Assembly (NCBI GenBank): GCA_013314715.1
Contig: JABUFC010000003.1
Location: 1-64,000 of the forward strand
Length of the DNA stretch: 64,000 nucleotides
Source of the DNA: Bacteroidales bacterium
Lineage (GTDB): Bacteria > Bacteroidota > Bacteroidia > Bacteroidales > GWA2-32-17
Direction of reading: 5' to 3'
This document shows, in pieces, positions 26,902-36,429 of this stretch. The notes under the pieces were generated by a model. The model was not told where the DNA came from. It was given only the letters and a program-made list of their open reading frames with translations, and searched no databases. A program made the translations under genes and the position numbers. Position 1 is the stretch's first letter, and every line of letters starts with the position of its first letter.

Positions 26902-29784
26902 ATGGAAATAGATGTATTTGAATCTCGTCATTTAGGACCTCGTTCAACAGAGGTTGAAGAAATGTGTAAAACAATAGGAGTAAGTAATTTAGATGAACTT
27001 ATAAGCAAAGTTGTACCAACAAATATTTTACGTAAAAGTAAATTAAATCTTCCTCCTGCAATAAATGAAACCGAATATTTAAAACGTATAAAAAAAGTTG
27101 CTGGAAAAAATAAAATGTACCGTACTTTCATTGGTATGGGTTATTACGGAACTCACATGCCAGCCGTTATTCAACGCAATATTTTAGAAAACCCTAGTTG
27201 GTACACTTCGTACACTCCTTATCAGGCAGAAATTTCGCAAGGTCGTTTAGAAGCCCTTTTGAACTTTCAAACAGTTATAATTGAGCTAACAAAGATGGAG
27301 ATAGCGAATGCGTCTCTTTTAGATGAAGCAACCGCTGGAGCTGAAGCTATGATTATGATGTATAATAGCCGTTCTCGCGATGCTGTTAAACGCAATGCCA
27401 ATAAAATTTTTGTAGATAAAAATATTTTTCCACAAACTCTTGCTGTTATTAAAACGCGTGCAGTTCCTTTTGAAATAGAGGTTGTTACAGGAAATTTTAA
27501 TGAAGTAAACACAGATGATACATTTTTTGGTGCCATAGTACAATACCCTGCTGCCGATGGTTCTATTCCTTCTTACGAAACATTTGCAAAACAATTGCAC
27601 GAAAAAGGTCAAATGTTAGCAGTGGCAGCTGATATTTTAAGCCTAACTCTTTTAACTCCTCCAGGTGATTGGGGAGCTGATATCGTATTTGGCTCAACCC
27701 AACGTTTTGGTATTCCTATGGGGTTTGGTGGTCCTCATGCTGCCTATTTTGCTTCGAAAGAAGAATTTAAACGCAATATGCCTGGACGCATTATTGGTGT
27801 CTCAAAAGATGCTAAAGGGCGTCCTGCATTGCGTATGGCATTGCAAACAAGAGAACAACATATAAAACGTGAGCGAGCAACTTCTAATATTTGTACAGCA
27901 CAGGCATTATTAGCTACGATGGCTGGTATGTATGTAGTATATCATGGATACGAAGGTATTAAGAATATCGCTTTGAATATTCATTCACTTACTGCTACTT
28001 TAAGAGAACAATTGCTTGCATTAGGTTATACCACTAATGAAACATTTTTCGATACTTTAACCATTCAACTACCCCCAAATGTAAAGGCAGAACAAATTAA
28101 GGAAATGGCATTAGCTAAAGAAATAAATTTAGCTTATATAAACGATGCTACCATACGTTTGTCGTTAGATGAAATTACAACCATTGATGATGTAAATGAC
28201 TTAGTAGATATTTTTGCAAGCGTTCAAAATAAAGCAAAAACTAATTATAGCCTATCTTCAAAATTGTATATTCCATCGTTAAGAAGCGATAAAATATTAA
28301 ATCAAAATGTATTTAATGCATATCGTTCCGAAACCGAGATGATGCGTTACATTAAGAAATTGGAACGAAAAGATATTTCACTTACTCACAGTATGATTTC
28401 GCTTGGTTCGTGTACAATGAAATTGAATGCTGCATCCGAAATGCTTGCTTTAAGTTTTCCCGAATTTGGCAATATTCACCCATTTGTTCCCAAAGACCAA
28501 GCAGACGGTTATTATCAAATTATTGATGAGTTAGGTAATTATTTAAAAGAAATTACTGGTTTTGATGCTATAAGTTTTCAGCCAAATTCTGGTGCTGCAG
28601 GTGAGTATGCAGGTTTAATGGTTATTCGCAAATATCATGAAAAACAAGGAAATCGTCATAGAACCGTGATGTTGATACCTTCATCAGCTCATGGAACTAA
28701 CCCTGCAAGTGCCGCCATGGCGGGTATGGATATTGTGGTTGTTAATTGCGATAAAATGGGAAATATTGACGTAACAGACCTTAAAACTAAAGCCGAACAA
28801 TACAAAGATAAATTAGCTGGTTTAATGGTTACTTACCCCTCGACTCATGGTGTTTTCGAAGAGGCTATAAAAGACATAACTCATATTGTCCATGAAAACG
28901 GTGGTCTAGTGTATATGGATGGTGCTAATATGAATGCACAGGTTGGTTTAACAAGTCCAGCCGATATTGATGCTGATGTTTGCCATCTTAATTTACACAA
29001 AACATTTGCTATCCCTCATGGTGGCGGTGGACCAGGAGTTGGACCCATATTAGTTCGCAAAGAATTAGCTGAATTTTTACCACAACACCCCATAATTGAA
29101 ACGGGTGGTAAAAATGGTGTCGAAGCTGTTGCTGCTGCTCCATTTGGAAGTCCATTAGTATTGCTTATTTCACATGCATATATAACTATGATGGGACCTG
29201 AGGGCTTAACCAATGCTACCAAATATGCTATTTTGAATGCAAATTATTTAGCTGCTCGCCTTAAAAAGTATTACGATATTTTATATACTGGTACAAGTGG
29301 CTTTAACGCTCATGAAATGATATTAGATTGCCATAAGTTTAAAGATATAGCTCATGTTACTGAGATCGACATTGCCAAACGACTTATGGATTATGGTTAC
29401 CATGCGCCAACGGTATCGTTTCCAGTGCATAGTACTTTAATGGTTGAACCTACCGAAAGTGAGTCAAAACAAGAACTCGATCGTTTTATTGATGCTATGA
29501 TCAATATTTATCATGAAATAATGGAAATTAAAGATGGAAAATATAATTTCGAAGACAATGTTTTAGTTAATGCACCACACCCAGCCGAAGATATCATTTC
29601 CGATGATTGGAATCATAGCTATTCACGTAATAAAGCAGCATATCCATTGACTTGGGTTAAAGAAAATAAATTTTTCCCCGCCATTGCTCGCATAGACGAT
29701 GCATATGGTGATCGCAACTTAGTATGTACTTGCACACCGATTGAAGAATATAAATTATCAAAATTAGAATTTTCGACTATATAA
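26902..29784 (+). CDS. gcvP: Glycine dehydrogenase (decarboxylating), P-protein
   Basis: A 960-residue, single-chain P-protein of normal length for the fused form. N-terminal half: 'RHLGPRSTEVEEMCKTIG', 'YYGTHMPAVIQRNILENP', 'TPYQAEISQGRLEALLNFQT'. C-terminal half: 'SLGSCTMKLNAASEM', 'SSAHGTNPASAAMAGM' and the PLP site 'NLHKTFAIPHGGGGPG' with the Schiff-base Lys at residue 700. It decarboxylates glycine and passes the aminomethyl group to the H-protein lipoate. The T, H and L partners are not in the window. Monocistronic, with a terminator 60 bases downstream. Confidence 0.98.
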   Translation: MEIDVFESRHLGPRSTEVEEMCKTIGVSNLDELISKVVPTNILRKSKLNLPPAINETEYLKRIKKVAGKNKMYRTFIGMGYYGTHMPAVIQRNILENPSWYTSYTPYQAEISQGRLEALLNFQTVIIELTKMEIANASLLDEATAGAEAMIMMYNSRSRDAVKRNANKIFVDKNIFPQTLAVIKTRAVPFEIEVVTGNFNEVNTDDTFFGAIVQYPAADGSIPSYETFAKQLHEKGQMLAVAADILSLTLLTPPGDWGADIVFGSTQRFGIPMGFGGPHAAYFASKEEFKRNMPGRIIGVSKDAKGRPALRMALQTREQHIKRERATSNICTAQALLATMAGMYVVYHGYEGIKNIALNIHSLTATLREQLLALGYTTNETFFDTLTIQLPPNVKAEQIKEMALAKEINLAYINDATIRLSLDEITTIDDVNDLVDIFASVQNKAKTNYSLSSKLYIPSLRSDKILNQNVFNAYRSETEMMRYIKKLERKDISLTHSMISLGSCTMKLNAASEMLALSFPEFGNIHPFVPKDQADGYYQIIDELGNYLKEITGFDAISFQPNSGAAGEYAGLMVIRKYHEKQGNRHRTVMLIPSSAHGTNPASAAMAGMDIVVVNCDKMGNIDVTDLKTKAEQYKDKLAGLMVTYPSTHGVFEEAIKDITHIVHENGGLVYMDGANMNAQVGLTSPADIDADVCHLNLHKTFAIPHGGGGPGVGPILVRKELAEFLPQHPIIETGGKNGVEAVAAAPFGSPLVLLISHAYITMMGPEGLTNATKYAILNANYLAARLKKYYDILYTGTSGFNAHEMILDCHKFKDIAHVTEIDIAKRLMDYGYHAPTVSFPVHSTLMVEPTESESKQELDRFIDAMINIYHEIMEIKDGKYNFEDNVLVNAPHPAEDIISDDWNHSYSRNKAAYPLTWVKENKFFPAIARIDDAYGDRNLVCTCTPIEEYKLSKLEFSTI

Positions 29785-29844
29785 AAGCATCGTTAGTCAA
29801 AATTATTTTTTTATTTAAAATTTGAAATTCTACCACATAATTGG

Positions 29845-29874
29845 GCGTCAGAAAATATCTGACGCTTTTTTTTT
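29845..29874 (+). terminator. Intrinsic terminator of gcvP
   Basis: GCGTCAG (29845-29851) pairs perfectly with CTGACGC (29859-29865) around a 7-base AT loop, followed by nine T. Confidence 0.92.
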
Positions 29875-29907
29875 GGAAACTAATTTTAATATTAACCGTA
29901 AAAATAC

Positions 29908-29938
29908 TTGACATGTATTAGAAAAAATACTTAATTTG
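29908..29938 (+). promoter_or_regulatory. Possible promoter directly before the 29943 gene
   Basis: TTGA at 29908-29911 and TTAATTTG at 29931-29938, 19 bases apart, approximate the TTTG / TAnnTTTG pattern. The predicted start of transcription would fall on or within a few bases of the ATG at 29943, giving an almost leaderless message. Confidence 0.35.
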
Positions 29939-29942
29939 CATT

Positions 29943-30560
29943 ATGAATTTTTTATTGTCTTATATTGAAAAGCATAAGTCAAAAAATTATTATAAAAATT
30001 ATTATTATAAAAATAGTTTTTATAATTTCGATTTTTTTGAGCGATATACTCAAATAAAATCTTTTGATAATCAATTTTATTATAATCAGCTAATTTTTTT
30101 TAAAGGCAAAATTGCCTTTAACATGTCTATTAAAGAAGTTCAAGAATATATAGGTAAACCTAGATTTACGAGTCAATATGATAATATTTACAATTATAAT
30201 ATTTTACACTATAAAAATTCAATTCAGTTATTAAAAAACCGTTCGCAATTACATTTTTACAATCATACTTTTTTCTATGGCATACAAATATTTCCTTATT
30301 TAACTACCAATCAGAAGGATGAAATTTTTAAGTTATTGGAAATTAAATATGCACTTCCTATAAATGTTGAATTGCCTTTAAAGATAGTTGATCTCGATAA
30401 TAACATATTATTTGTTTCTAATAATGTTTATTTAACACTTGAATATATTTCTGGTAATACTCAATTACTGCAAAATTTGCAATTTGAATATGCCAATTGG
30501 CAAAAAAATAAAGAAAAACACGAGAAAGAAAAAATTCAGATATTATTAGAATCATTGTAA
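29943..30560 (+). CDS. Unknown, very AT-rich protein (205 residues)
   Basis: I do not recognise the family. The protein is rich in Tyr, Asn, Phe and Lys, most strongly in residues 1-60 ('NYYKNYYYKNSFYNFDFFER'). The middle part is more ordinary, with 'KIAFNMSIKEVQEYIGKPRF' (about 55-74), which recalls the G-x-s-x-x-e-V-x-x-x-x-G-k-P motif at the start of SmpA/BLIP-like folds. A charged helix ends it. No signal peptide. Hand counts give about 13-15% GC in the first 120 bases, far below the neighbours. It lies alone between gcvP and the convergent SpoIIE sensor gene, whose stop is 3 bases away. Translation is likely because the frame stays open over 600 bases, but function is unknown. Confidence 0.6.
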   Translation: MNFLLSYIEKHKSKNYYKNYYYKNSFYNFDFFERYTQIKSFDNQFYYNQLIFFKGKIAFNMSIKEVQEYIGKPRFTSQYDNIYNYNILHYKNSIQLLKNRSQLHFYNHTFFYGIQIFPYLTTNQKDEIFKLLEIKYALPINVELPLKIVDLDNNILFVSNNVYLTLEYISGNTQLLQNLQFEYANWQKNKEKHEKEKIQILLESL

Positions 30561-30563
30561 GCA

Positions 30564-33500
30564 TTAAATAATTTCGACACCTATCACCGTGATATCGTCA
30601 ACCTGATCGAAATTTTTTTTCCATTCATTTAAAAAAGCGAGCATAGATTCGTGTTGTTGTTTCATTCGAAGCATAGAGGTGTTAATTAAAAGCTGTTTAA
30701 AGTTCTTGTACATTAGTTTTTTACCTTTATCGCCGCCAAACTGATCGGCAAAGCCATCTGAAAAGGCATAGATTCTATCCCTCTTATTTAACTGAAATTC
30801 TTGAGGTGTAAATTTGTCCATTTTATCGTATATAGAGATAGGCATTTTGTCGGGCTTTAATTCGAATAAATGAAATTGATTGGAATCATGGTTTATGGGT
30901 CTAATTATATAAATAGGATTATTGGCTCCTGCATATTGCAGTAAAAGTGAGTCGAGATGAATGCTTACAACAGCCATGTCCATTCCATCTTTTAATTCGC
31001 CGACTTCAGTAGATTGTCGAAGCGTTTTTACAATATCTTTCCTCAATCGACGCAGAATTACTGCCGGATATGTAATAAATTCTTTATTTACGATTTCGTT
31101 AAGCATCGATATGCCTAACATACTCATAAATGCTCCAGGTACTCCATGTCCCGTACAATCGGCAACTGTTAGTACTAATGTGTTTTCGTGTTTCATGTGG
31201 GTCCACCAGTAAAAATCTCCACTTACTTTATCGCGTGGCATAAAGAGTATAAAATGATCGTTAAAATATTTTGAGAGTGTTTTTTCATCTGGTAAAATAG
31301 CTTTTTGTATATTTTGTGCATACTCTATGCTTTGATTTAAAACGTGGTATATTTCTTCGATTTTTTCTTTTTGTTTTAGAATTTCAGTTGTACGTTCTTT
31401 GACCTGTTTTTCAAGTTCAATATGTTTTTTACGTAAAGATAAAGTTCTTATGCGATAGGCATAATAAAGACTAAAAATAAAAAGAATAGCAATTAAAAGT
31501 CTAAACCACCAAGTTGTCCAAAATGGAGGTACAATTTCAAATGAATATACAATTTCATTTTTTGTCCATAATCCCTCATCGTTAGATGCTTTAAGTTTAA
31601 ATGTATATTTTCCTGGTTCTAAATTAGAATAAATAGCTTGTCGGCTAGATGTAGATGGATTCCATTTTTTATCAAATCCTTCAAGTATCCATGAGTAGGT
31701 AACTTTTTTAGGGTTTTTGTAGCTAATTCCTACAAATTCGAATGTTATATGATTGTTTTTAAAAGATAACTTTAGATTTTCGGGAATATGATACCACGAG
31801 GTAGTTTTAAAATGATATTTATTCCAGTTTGTTTTTTTTGAAAAAAGTTTTATGTCGGTGATGTGCGTAATGGGTGGAACACTATTGATAATATCTTCGT
31901 TATAGCTATATTTTAAGAGCCCATTATTAGTAGCAAACCATAAATTATCGCGATGGTCCATAATAGAACCGTTGAGATTCATTTCTAATGTTTGTAGACC
32001 GTCGTCGGTATCGTAGTGTCGAATTACAATTTGATGATTTTTATTGTAGGGATATAATATCATTTTATCGAGTCCTAAATTAGTTCCAATCCATAAATTA
32101 CAATGATTATCGGCTTGTAAAAAATAAACTAGCTTTGAAGAAAGTCCATGCGATTCATTTAGCCATACAGGATTTTTTGTGCTAATATTCATTACACCAT
32201 CGGTTTGCGATGCAATCCAAATATCTCTAAAGCAATCTTCGCATATAGAAGCGATTATTTTATTTTTTAAATGATTTTCTAACACAGAATAAAATTTACC
32301 ATTGCGTTTAACAAAAACTCCTTTGTTGCGTGTAGTAACCCATAATTCTTTTTTTGAAGAGAAAAGTAGCTTTTGCACAAAAACTTGACCGGTATCTCCT
32401 TCGAATAATGGGTAATGAATAGGGTCTAATTTATTAGGTAAACAAAAATATAATCCTTTGCTCGAAGCAATCCAAATAGTATCGTTATGGTCTTTAATAA
32501 TGTCGTCTATTCTTGTTTCGCCTTGGTTAAGTTTTATTTTTAGCTGTTCAAATGTCCATGTATTTATTTTAGGGTTATAATTAGCCATGCATAGCCCATG
32601 TTTAGCCGTACCTAAGAGCATTTTGTATTTATTAATTTCAAAAATTTTTCCTATAAATAAATCGGGTAAGCCTTCTTTTAAGCCAAAGCGTTGTATAATA
32701 GTATCTTTAGAAATAATTGAAAGTCCTTCGCCAATGGTACCAGCCCAAATACGATGTTCGGAATCTTCGGTAACGCCCCATATTTTGTTGCCTATCATTC
32801 CGTTTTTAGTGTGATAATTAATAAAACTTTCACCTCTTAATATGCTTAATCCACCAAAAGAACTGCACCATACATTATTTTCATGATCAATGAATAGGGA
32901 GGTAGGATCGTTTATGAGCCCATTCTTTTTTCCAATTTTTCTAAAATAATCGGGGTTTGATAACTTTAAACATATTAAATAACTTTCTGATTCACCTTTC
33001 CATTTTGCTATTGCCCAAATTTTAAATTTGCTTATTTTTATTTTAAGGATAGATGCGTTTTGGGTAAAATATTTTCTGAATGGTTTTAAAGATAAGTTGT
33101 TAAATAAAAAAAAACCTTTATTGGTTCCAATTAGAATTTCGTTATTATCGAGTTCACATGCCGAAAACACTCGAATAGAATCTGGCATTATAATTTTATT
33201 CATTCTTTTATTATGAAACCAAAATAATGATCCACCATAACCAATGAAAGTTCCGATATTTTTTGTTTGTAGTACGAAATTATTTAAATCGCGTTGTTGA
33301 AAAATACTTATTTCGTTTTTATGTCCTAAATTGTATGGTAAATGCTTGAATTTAATAATATTATTTACCAGTGTTGCTATATTTAACCCACTATCGGTCA
33401 GTATCCACATAAGGTTGTTATTGGCTTTTTCTAATGCCAGCACAGTTTTCCCAAGTTTGGGGTCTTGGCACGATAAAAAATGATCGCCATTGAAAACATT

Positions 33501-33797
33501 TATTCCTTGTGACGAACCAATCCATATATTGCCGCTAAAGTCTTCGGATACGGATAATAATCTTGAATAATTTAATCCAAATTTAGACGTGTAGTTCAAA
33601 AATTCAACTCCATTAAATTTAGATAGACCACCTCCTGTTGCTAACCATACATTTCCTTTACTATCTTGAATAATATCGTTAACAAATTCGTGTAATAATC
33701 CGTCTTCAATAGTATAGTGTTTAAAATTATAATTTTGAGCAATAATATTTTTTGTGCTAACAAAGACTAAAAATACTATTACAATAATTCTAAACAC
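30564..33797 (-). CDS. Propeller-type sensor with SpoIIE (PP2C) phosphatase output, sensor 1
   Basis: A 1077-residue membrane protein. Signal peptide to about residue 21; repeated two-component-regulator propeller units ('DIIQDSKGNVWLATGGGLSK', 'IWIGSSQGINVF') over about 22-690, forming two beta propellers; a Y_Y_Y domain ('LEPGKYTFKLKASNDEG', about 735); one TM helix (about 760-782); a coiled coil; and a SpoIIE domain (about 840-1077) with 'DKVSGDFYWW', 'VADCTGHGVPGAFMSMLG', 'DGMDMAVV' and 'YAFSDGFADQFGG'. The metal-binding Asp residues are kept, so it should dephosphorylate Ser/Thr. No histidine kinase part. Start is GTG, since no in-frame ATG precedes it. A likely target would be an anti-sigma antagonist; none is adjacent. 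Confidence 0.93.
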   Translation of the reverse strand: MFRIIVIVFLVFVSTKNIIAQNYNFKHYTIEDGLLHEFVNDIIQDSKGNVWLATGGGLSKFNGVEFLNYTSKFGLNYSRLLSVSEDFSGNIWIGSSQGINVFNGDHFLSCQDPKLGKTVLALEKANNNLMWILTDSGLNIATLVNNIIKFKHLPYNLGHKNEISIFQQRDLNNFVLQTKNIGTFIGYGGSLFWFHNKRMNKIIMPDSIRVFSACELDNNEILIGTNKGFFLFNNLSLKPFRKYFTQNASILKIKISKFKIWAIAKWKGESESYLICLKLSNPDYFRKIGKKNGLINDPTSLFIDHENNVWCSSFGGLSILRGESFINYHTKNGMIGNKIWGVTEDSEHRIWAGTIGEGLSIISKDTIIQRFGLKEGLPDLFIGKIFEINKYKMLLGTAKHGLCMANYNPKINTWTFEQLKIKLNQGETRIDDIIKDHNDTIWIASSKGLYFCLPNKLDPIHYPLFEGDTGQVFVQKLLFSSKKELWVTTRNKGVFVKRNGKFYSVLENHLKNKIIASICEDCFRDIWIASQTDGVMNISTKNPVWLNESHGLSSKLVYFLQADNHCNLWIGTNLGLDKMILYPYNKNHQIVIRHYDTDDGLQTLEMNLNGSIMDHRDNLWFATNNGLLKYSYNEDIINSVPPITHITDIKLFSKKTNWNKYHFKTTSWYHIPENLKLSFKNNHITFEFVGISYKNPKKVTYSWILEGFDKKWNPSTSSRQAIYSNLEPGKYTFKLKASNDEGLWTKNEIVYSFEIVPPFWTTWWFRLLIAILFIFSLYYAYRIRTLSLRKKHIELEKQVKERTTEILKQKEKIEEIYHVLNQSIEYAQNIQKAILPDEKTLSKYFNDHFILFMPRDKVSGDFYWWTHMKHENTLVLTVADCTGHGVPGAFMSMLGISMLNEIVNKEFITYPAVILRRLRKDIVKTLRQSTEVGELKDGMDMAVVSIHLDSLLLQYAGANNPIYIIRPINHDSNQFHLFELKPDKMPISIYDKMDKFTPQEFQLNKRDRIYAFSDGFADQFGGDKGKKLMYKNFKQLLINTSMLRMKQQHESMLAFLNEWKKNFDQVDDITVIGVEII

Positions 33798-33848
33798 AAT
33801 ATGAATTTTAATTACATAAAATTAAAAAAATACCTTTTGTAAAAAAAA

Positions 33849-34334
33849 TTAAAACTGATTATTTTTTCTAATCCAAGCCATTTTAATAGCAGTTTCGGCA
33901 CATTCGCTACCCTTGTTACCATATTTGCCTCCGGCTCGCTCGAGTGCTTGTTGTTGATTTAAAGTTGTTAAAACTCCAAAAATAAAAGGGATGTCGTATT
34001 GCAGATTAAGTTCGGTAACTCCTTGCGTAACACTATTGCAAACGTAGTCGAAATGTCGTGTTTCGCCTTGTACAACACATCCCAGCATAATAATAGCATC
34101 GTATTTCATTGTATTAGCAAGCCATTGTGCAGCTTTAGTAAGTTCAACACTGCCCGGTACCTTCACTACTGTAATATTTGATTTTTTTACTTTAGCTTTT
34201 TTTAAAGTTTCGAGTGCTCCTTTTAATAAGGATTCGGTTACTTCGGGATTCCATTCGGCAACTGCTATTCCAAATGAAAAAGGAGAACCATTAAGTAGTT
34301 CTCCTTTTTTGTCTTTTTTTAAATATGTAGCCAT
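33849..34334 (-). CDS. ribH: 6,7-dimethyl-8-ribityllumazine synthase
   Basis: A 161-residue lumazine synthase with the substrate-binding segments 'FGIAVAEWNPEVTESLLKGA', 'KVPGSVELTKAAQWLA', 'MLGCVVQGETRHFDYVCNSV' (catalytic His in the RHFDYV stretch) and 'FGVLTTLNQQQALERAGG'. It condenses ArP with dihydroxybutanone phosphate in riboflavin synthesis. It starts 4 bases after the TPR gene, forming a two-gene minus-strand operon; the other rib genes are elsewhere. Identification is certain. Confidence 0.97.
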   Translation of the reverse strand: MATYLKKDKKGELLNGSPFSFGIAVAEWNPEVTESLLKGALETLKKAKVKKSNITVVKVPGSVELTKAAQWLANTMKYDAIIMLGCVVQGETRHFDYVCNSVTQGVTELNLQYDIPFIFGVLTTLNQQQALERAGGKYGNKGSECAETAIKMAWIRKNNQF

Positions 34335-34338
34335 TTTT

Positions 34339-35040
34339 TTAAAGTTCGTCTTTATTTAACTTTATTTTAGCACGCGTAATATATTTTTCTATTTTGCGTC
34401 CTTCATTGGTTCGGTTATATTCCTTTTCAATATATTCGTATATTTCTAATGCTTTATCCCATTTTTCTTGTTTTTCATAAACAAAGCCTAATTTCATTAA
34501 ATAAAATGGTGATGAAAATTGATTGGGTTTATCGTATGCAGCTTTTTTGTAATTTGAGATAGCATCATCGAGTTTTCCGCTTTCTAAGTAAGCATCGCCC
34601 AAAGCACCTTTTGCAGCGGTGTAAAGCAATGGATCGTCGGTGTTATAGTCAGATAAATATTTTATAGCATTATCAAATTGTCCTAAATGTAAATAGCATA
34701 CACCTGCATAATAGTTTGCTAAATTGCCAGCATTGGTAGAACTATAATCTTCAATTATTTTTATAAAGCCAGGGTATTGACCATCGCCATTAAGAGCTAA
34801 CTTAAAGGAATCTTTTGCAAAATAATTTTCGGCCATAAACATTTCTTGATGTGCTTCGTCTTCTAAAGGTGCCAAATAACTTTTCTTATATATAAAGTAT
34901 AAGGCTATAATAATAACTAAACCCGCTACTACATATGTAATACTTTTTTTATTTTTATCTATAAATTGTTCGGTTTTTGAAAGGGTGCTTTCTTCGGTTT
35001 CAAGTTCCTTATTTTCAATGCTTTTATTGTTTTCTTCCAT
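34339..35040 (-). CDS. Membrane-anchored tetratricopeptide repeat protein
   Basis: About 233 residues from the ATG at 35040; an upstream TTG was rejected. An acidic N-terminus of about 30 residues is followed by one TM helix ('YVVAGLVIIIALYFIYKKSY', about 35-54), then a periplasmic domain with three or four TPR units ('AKGALGDAYLESGKLDDAIS', 'KLGFVYEKQEKWDKALEIYE'). The layout resembles YfgM-type periplasmic chaperone partners of the Sec translocon, but the similarity is only architectural. It lies in an operon upstream of ribH and has a good promoter. Confidence 0.85.
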   Translation of the reverse strand: MEENNKSIENKELETEESTLSKTEQFIDKNKKSITYVVAGLVIIIALYFIYKKSYLAPLEDEAHQEMFMAENYFAKDSFKLALNGDGQYPGFIKIIEDYSSTNAGNLANYYAGVCYLHLGQFDNAIKYLSDYNTDDPLLYTAAKGALGDAYLESGKLDDAISNYKKAAYDKPNQFSSPFYLMKLGFVYEKQEKWDKALEIYEYIEKEYNRTNEGRKIEKYITRAKIKLNKDEL

Positions 35041-35069
35041 ATTCAAAATGATTCTTTTTTTTGAAGTTG

Positions 35070-35101
35070 CAAACGTACTTATTTTTTGACAAATTTACAA
35101 A
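35070..35101 (-). promoter_or_regulatory. Consensus promoter of the TPR-ribH operon
   Basis: On the minus strand, TTTG (35101-35098), 20 bases, then TACGTTTG (35077-35070). Both elements match the Bacteroidota -33/-7 consensus exactly; the predicted start lies some 20 bases before the ATG at 35040. Confidence 0.85.
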
Positions 35102-35189
35102 TTTATGTGAGCATATATTGAAAAAAACTTTATACTTTTTGAAAGTACAATAAAAAGATGTTAAAAATATATAAATGTAATGAAAGATA

Positions 35190-35220
35190 TTTGTATTTAG
35201 AATAATTCTAAATAAATTTG
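35190..35220 (+). promoter_or_regulatory. Consensus promoter of the glutathione peroxidase-azoreductase pair
   Basis: TTTG (35190-35193), 19 bases, then TAAATTTG (35213-35220), both exact matches to the Bacteroidota consensus, 24 bases before the ATG at 35244. It is divergent from the TPR-ribH promoter. Confidence 0.85.
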
Positions 35221-35243
35221 TAAAAATCGAAAAAATTAAAAGT

Positions 35244-35777
35244 ATGAAACTAGCAATTCTTATTATAGGGGTAATTTTTATAAATACTTCTAATAGTCAA
35301 ACAACTATTTATGATTTTACTGTTAATGATATTAATGGTAAAACTTTTAAATTTAATGATTTAAAAGGCAAAAAAATAATGATAGTTAACGTAGCGAGCA
35401 AGTGTGGATTTACGCCACAATATGAGCAACTACAAGCCTTGTATGATAAATATAAGGATAAAAATTTTTTAGTTATAGGATTTCCTGCCAATAATTTTCT
35501 AAATCAGGAGCCTGGGACAGCCGAAGAAATTAAAGCCTTTTGTTCAACTAAATATGGGGTAACTTTTCCATTGATGGAAAAAATTAGTGTAAAAGGTAAA
35601 GATATGCACCCTATATATCAGTGGTTGACACAAAAAGAAAAAAACGGACTAATAGATGCTCCTGTTCAATGGAATTTTCAGAAATTTCTTATCAATGAAA
35701 AGGGGCAGATAGATCAAGTGCTTGCACCTCGTGAAAGTCCTATGAGTGAAAAAGTTATTAATTGGATTGAACATTAA
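35244..35777 (+). CDS. Secreted glutathione peroxidase-family thiol peroxidase
   Basis: A 177-residue protein. An N-terminal signal peptide (ending NTSNSQ) predicts a periplasmic location. The GPx fold shows the peroxidatic Cys54 in 'VNVASKCGFTPQY', Trp143 and Asn144 in 'WNFQKFLI'. The position of the catalytic Gln in most GPx proteins ('NQF') is Asn84 here ('FPANNFLNQEPG'), which I believe is common in Bacteroidota members. Enzymes of this type usually use thioredoxin-like reductants rather than glutathione. It is followed 18 bases later by the azoreductase, so the pair is probably a redox-stress operon. Confidence 0.93.
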   Translation: MKLAILIIGVIFINTSNSQTTIYDFTVNDINGKTFKFNDLKGKKIMIVNVASKCGFTPQYEQLQALYDKYKDKNFLVIGFPANNFLNQEPGTAEEIKAFCSTKYGVTFPLMEKISVKGKDMHPIYQWLTQKEKNGLIDAPVQWNFQKFLINEKGQIDQVLAPRESPMSEKVINWIEH

Positions 35778-35795
35778 TTTTAAAAACACTTTGTT

Positions 35796-36425
35796 ATGAA
35801 TATATTAATTGTAAAGTACCTGCCTGCAAGAGAATTTTCGAATACTGCCATTCTTTTAAATTGTGCAAAACAGCAAATAAATGGTAGTCATCAAATTGAA
35901 GAATTAGATTTAGAGACAGTTCCTCCGCCTTATTTTGATTATGGTATATTGATGAATTATTATCGTAGAAACTATCAGGGCAAGGAATTATCTAAAGACG
36001 AAAGTAGTAAAATGCTTGCTATGGACAAGTTAGTGTCGCAGCTTAAAAGAGCCGATGTGGTTATATTAGCTTCGCCTATGCATAATTTTGGAATGCCTGG
36101 AATTGTGAAGCTTTGGTTTGATGCTGTTATGCAAAAAGGTGTGGCATTTGACTACGGCGAAAAAGGACCAATAGGTTTATTCAAAAATAAAAAAGCTTTA
36201 ACTATTTTTACAAGTGGTGGCGAATATTCCAATTGTCAAGTAAGTTTAAACTACCCCGAATGGGATACTTATACCTTTTTGTCAAAAATTGAATTTAAAT
36301 TCATGGGATTTAGTCAAGTTGAAGTAGTATCGGCTGCGGTAGCTAATCCACATAATAAAGATAAAAATATATTTGCTGCTAAAAACAAAATAATGCAAAT
36401 ATTAAAAGACTGGAAGCTAAATTAA
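35796..36425 (+). CDS. NAD(P)H-dependent oxidoreductase, AzoR-like flavoprotein
   Basis: A 209-residue flavodoxin-fold protein of the AzoR/NQO family. It has an N-terminal 'ILIVKYLPAREFSNTAIL' phosphate-binding segment, 'VILASPMHNFGMPGIVKLWF' and the FMN-contact stretch 'LTIFTSGGEYSN'. Such enzymes reduce quinones and azo compounds by two electrons with FMN. The canonical SPR-x-S-x-S loop is altered to 'LPAREFSNT', so substrate preference is open. Second gene of the peroxidase operon; its terminator lies inside the 3' end of convergent mqnA. Confidence 0.87.
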   Translation: MNILIVKYLPAREFSNTAILLNCAKQQINGSHQIEELDLETVPPPYFDYGILMNYYRRNYQGKELSKDESSKMLAMDKLVSQLKRADVVILASPMHNFGMPGIVKLWFDAVMQKGVAFDYGEKGPIGLFKNKKALTIFTSGGEYSNCQVSLNYPEWDTYTFLSKIEFKFMGFSQVEVVSAAVANPHNKDKNIFAAKNKIMQILKDWKLN

Positions 36426-36429
36426 TAAT

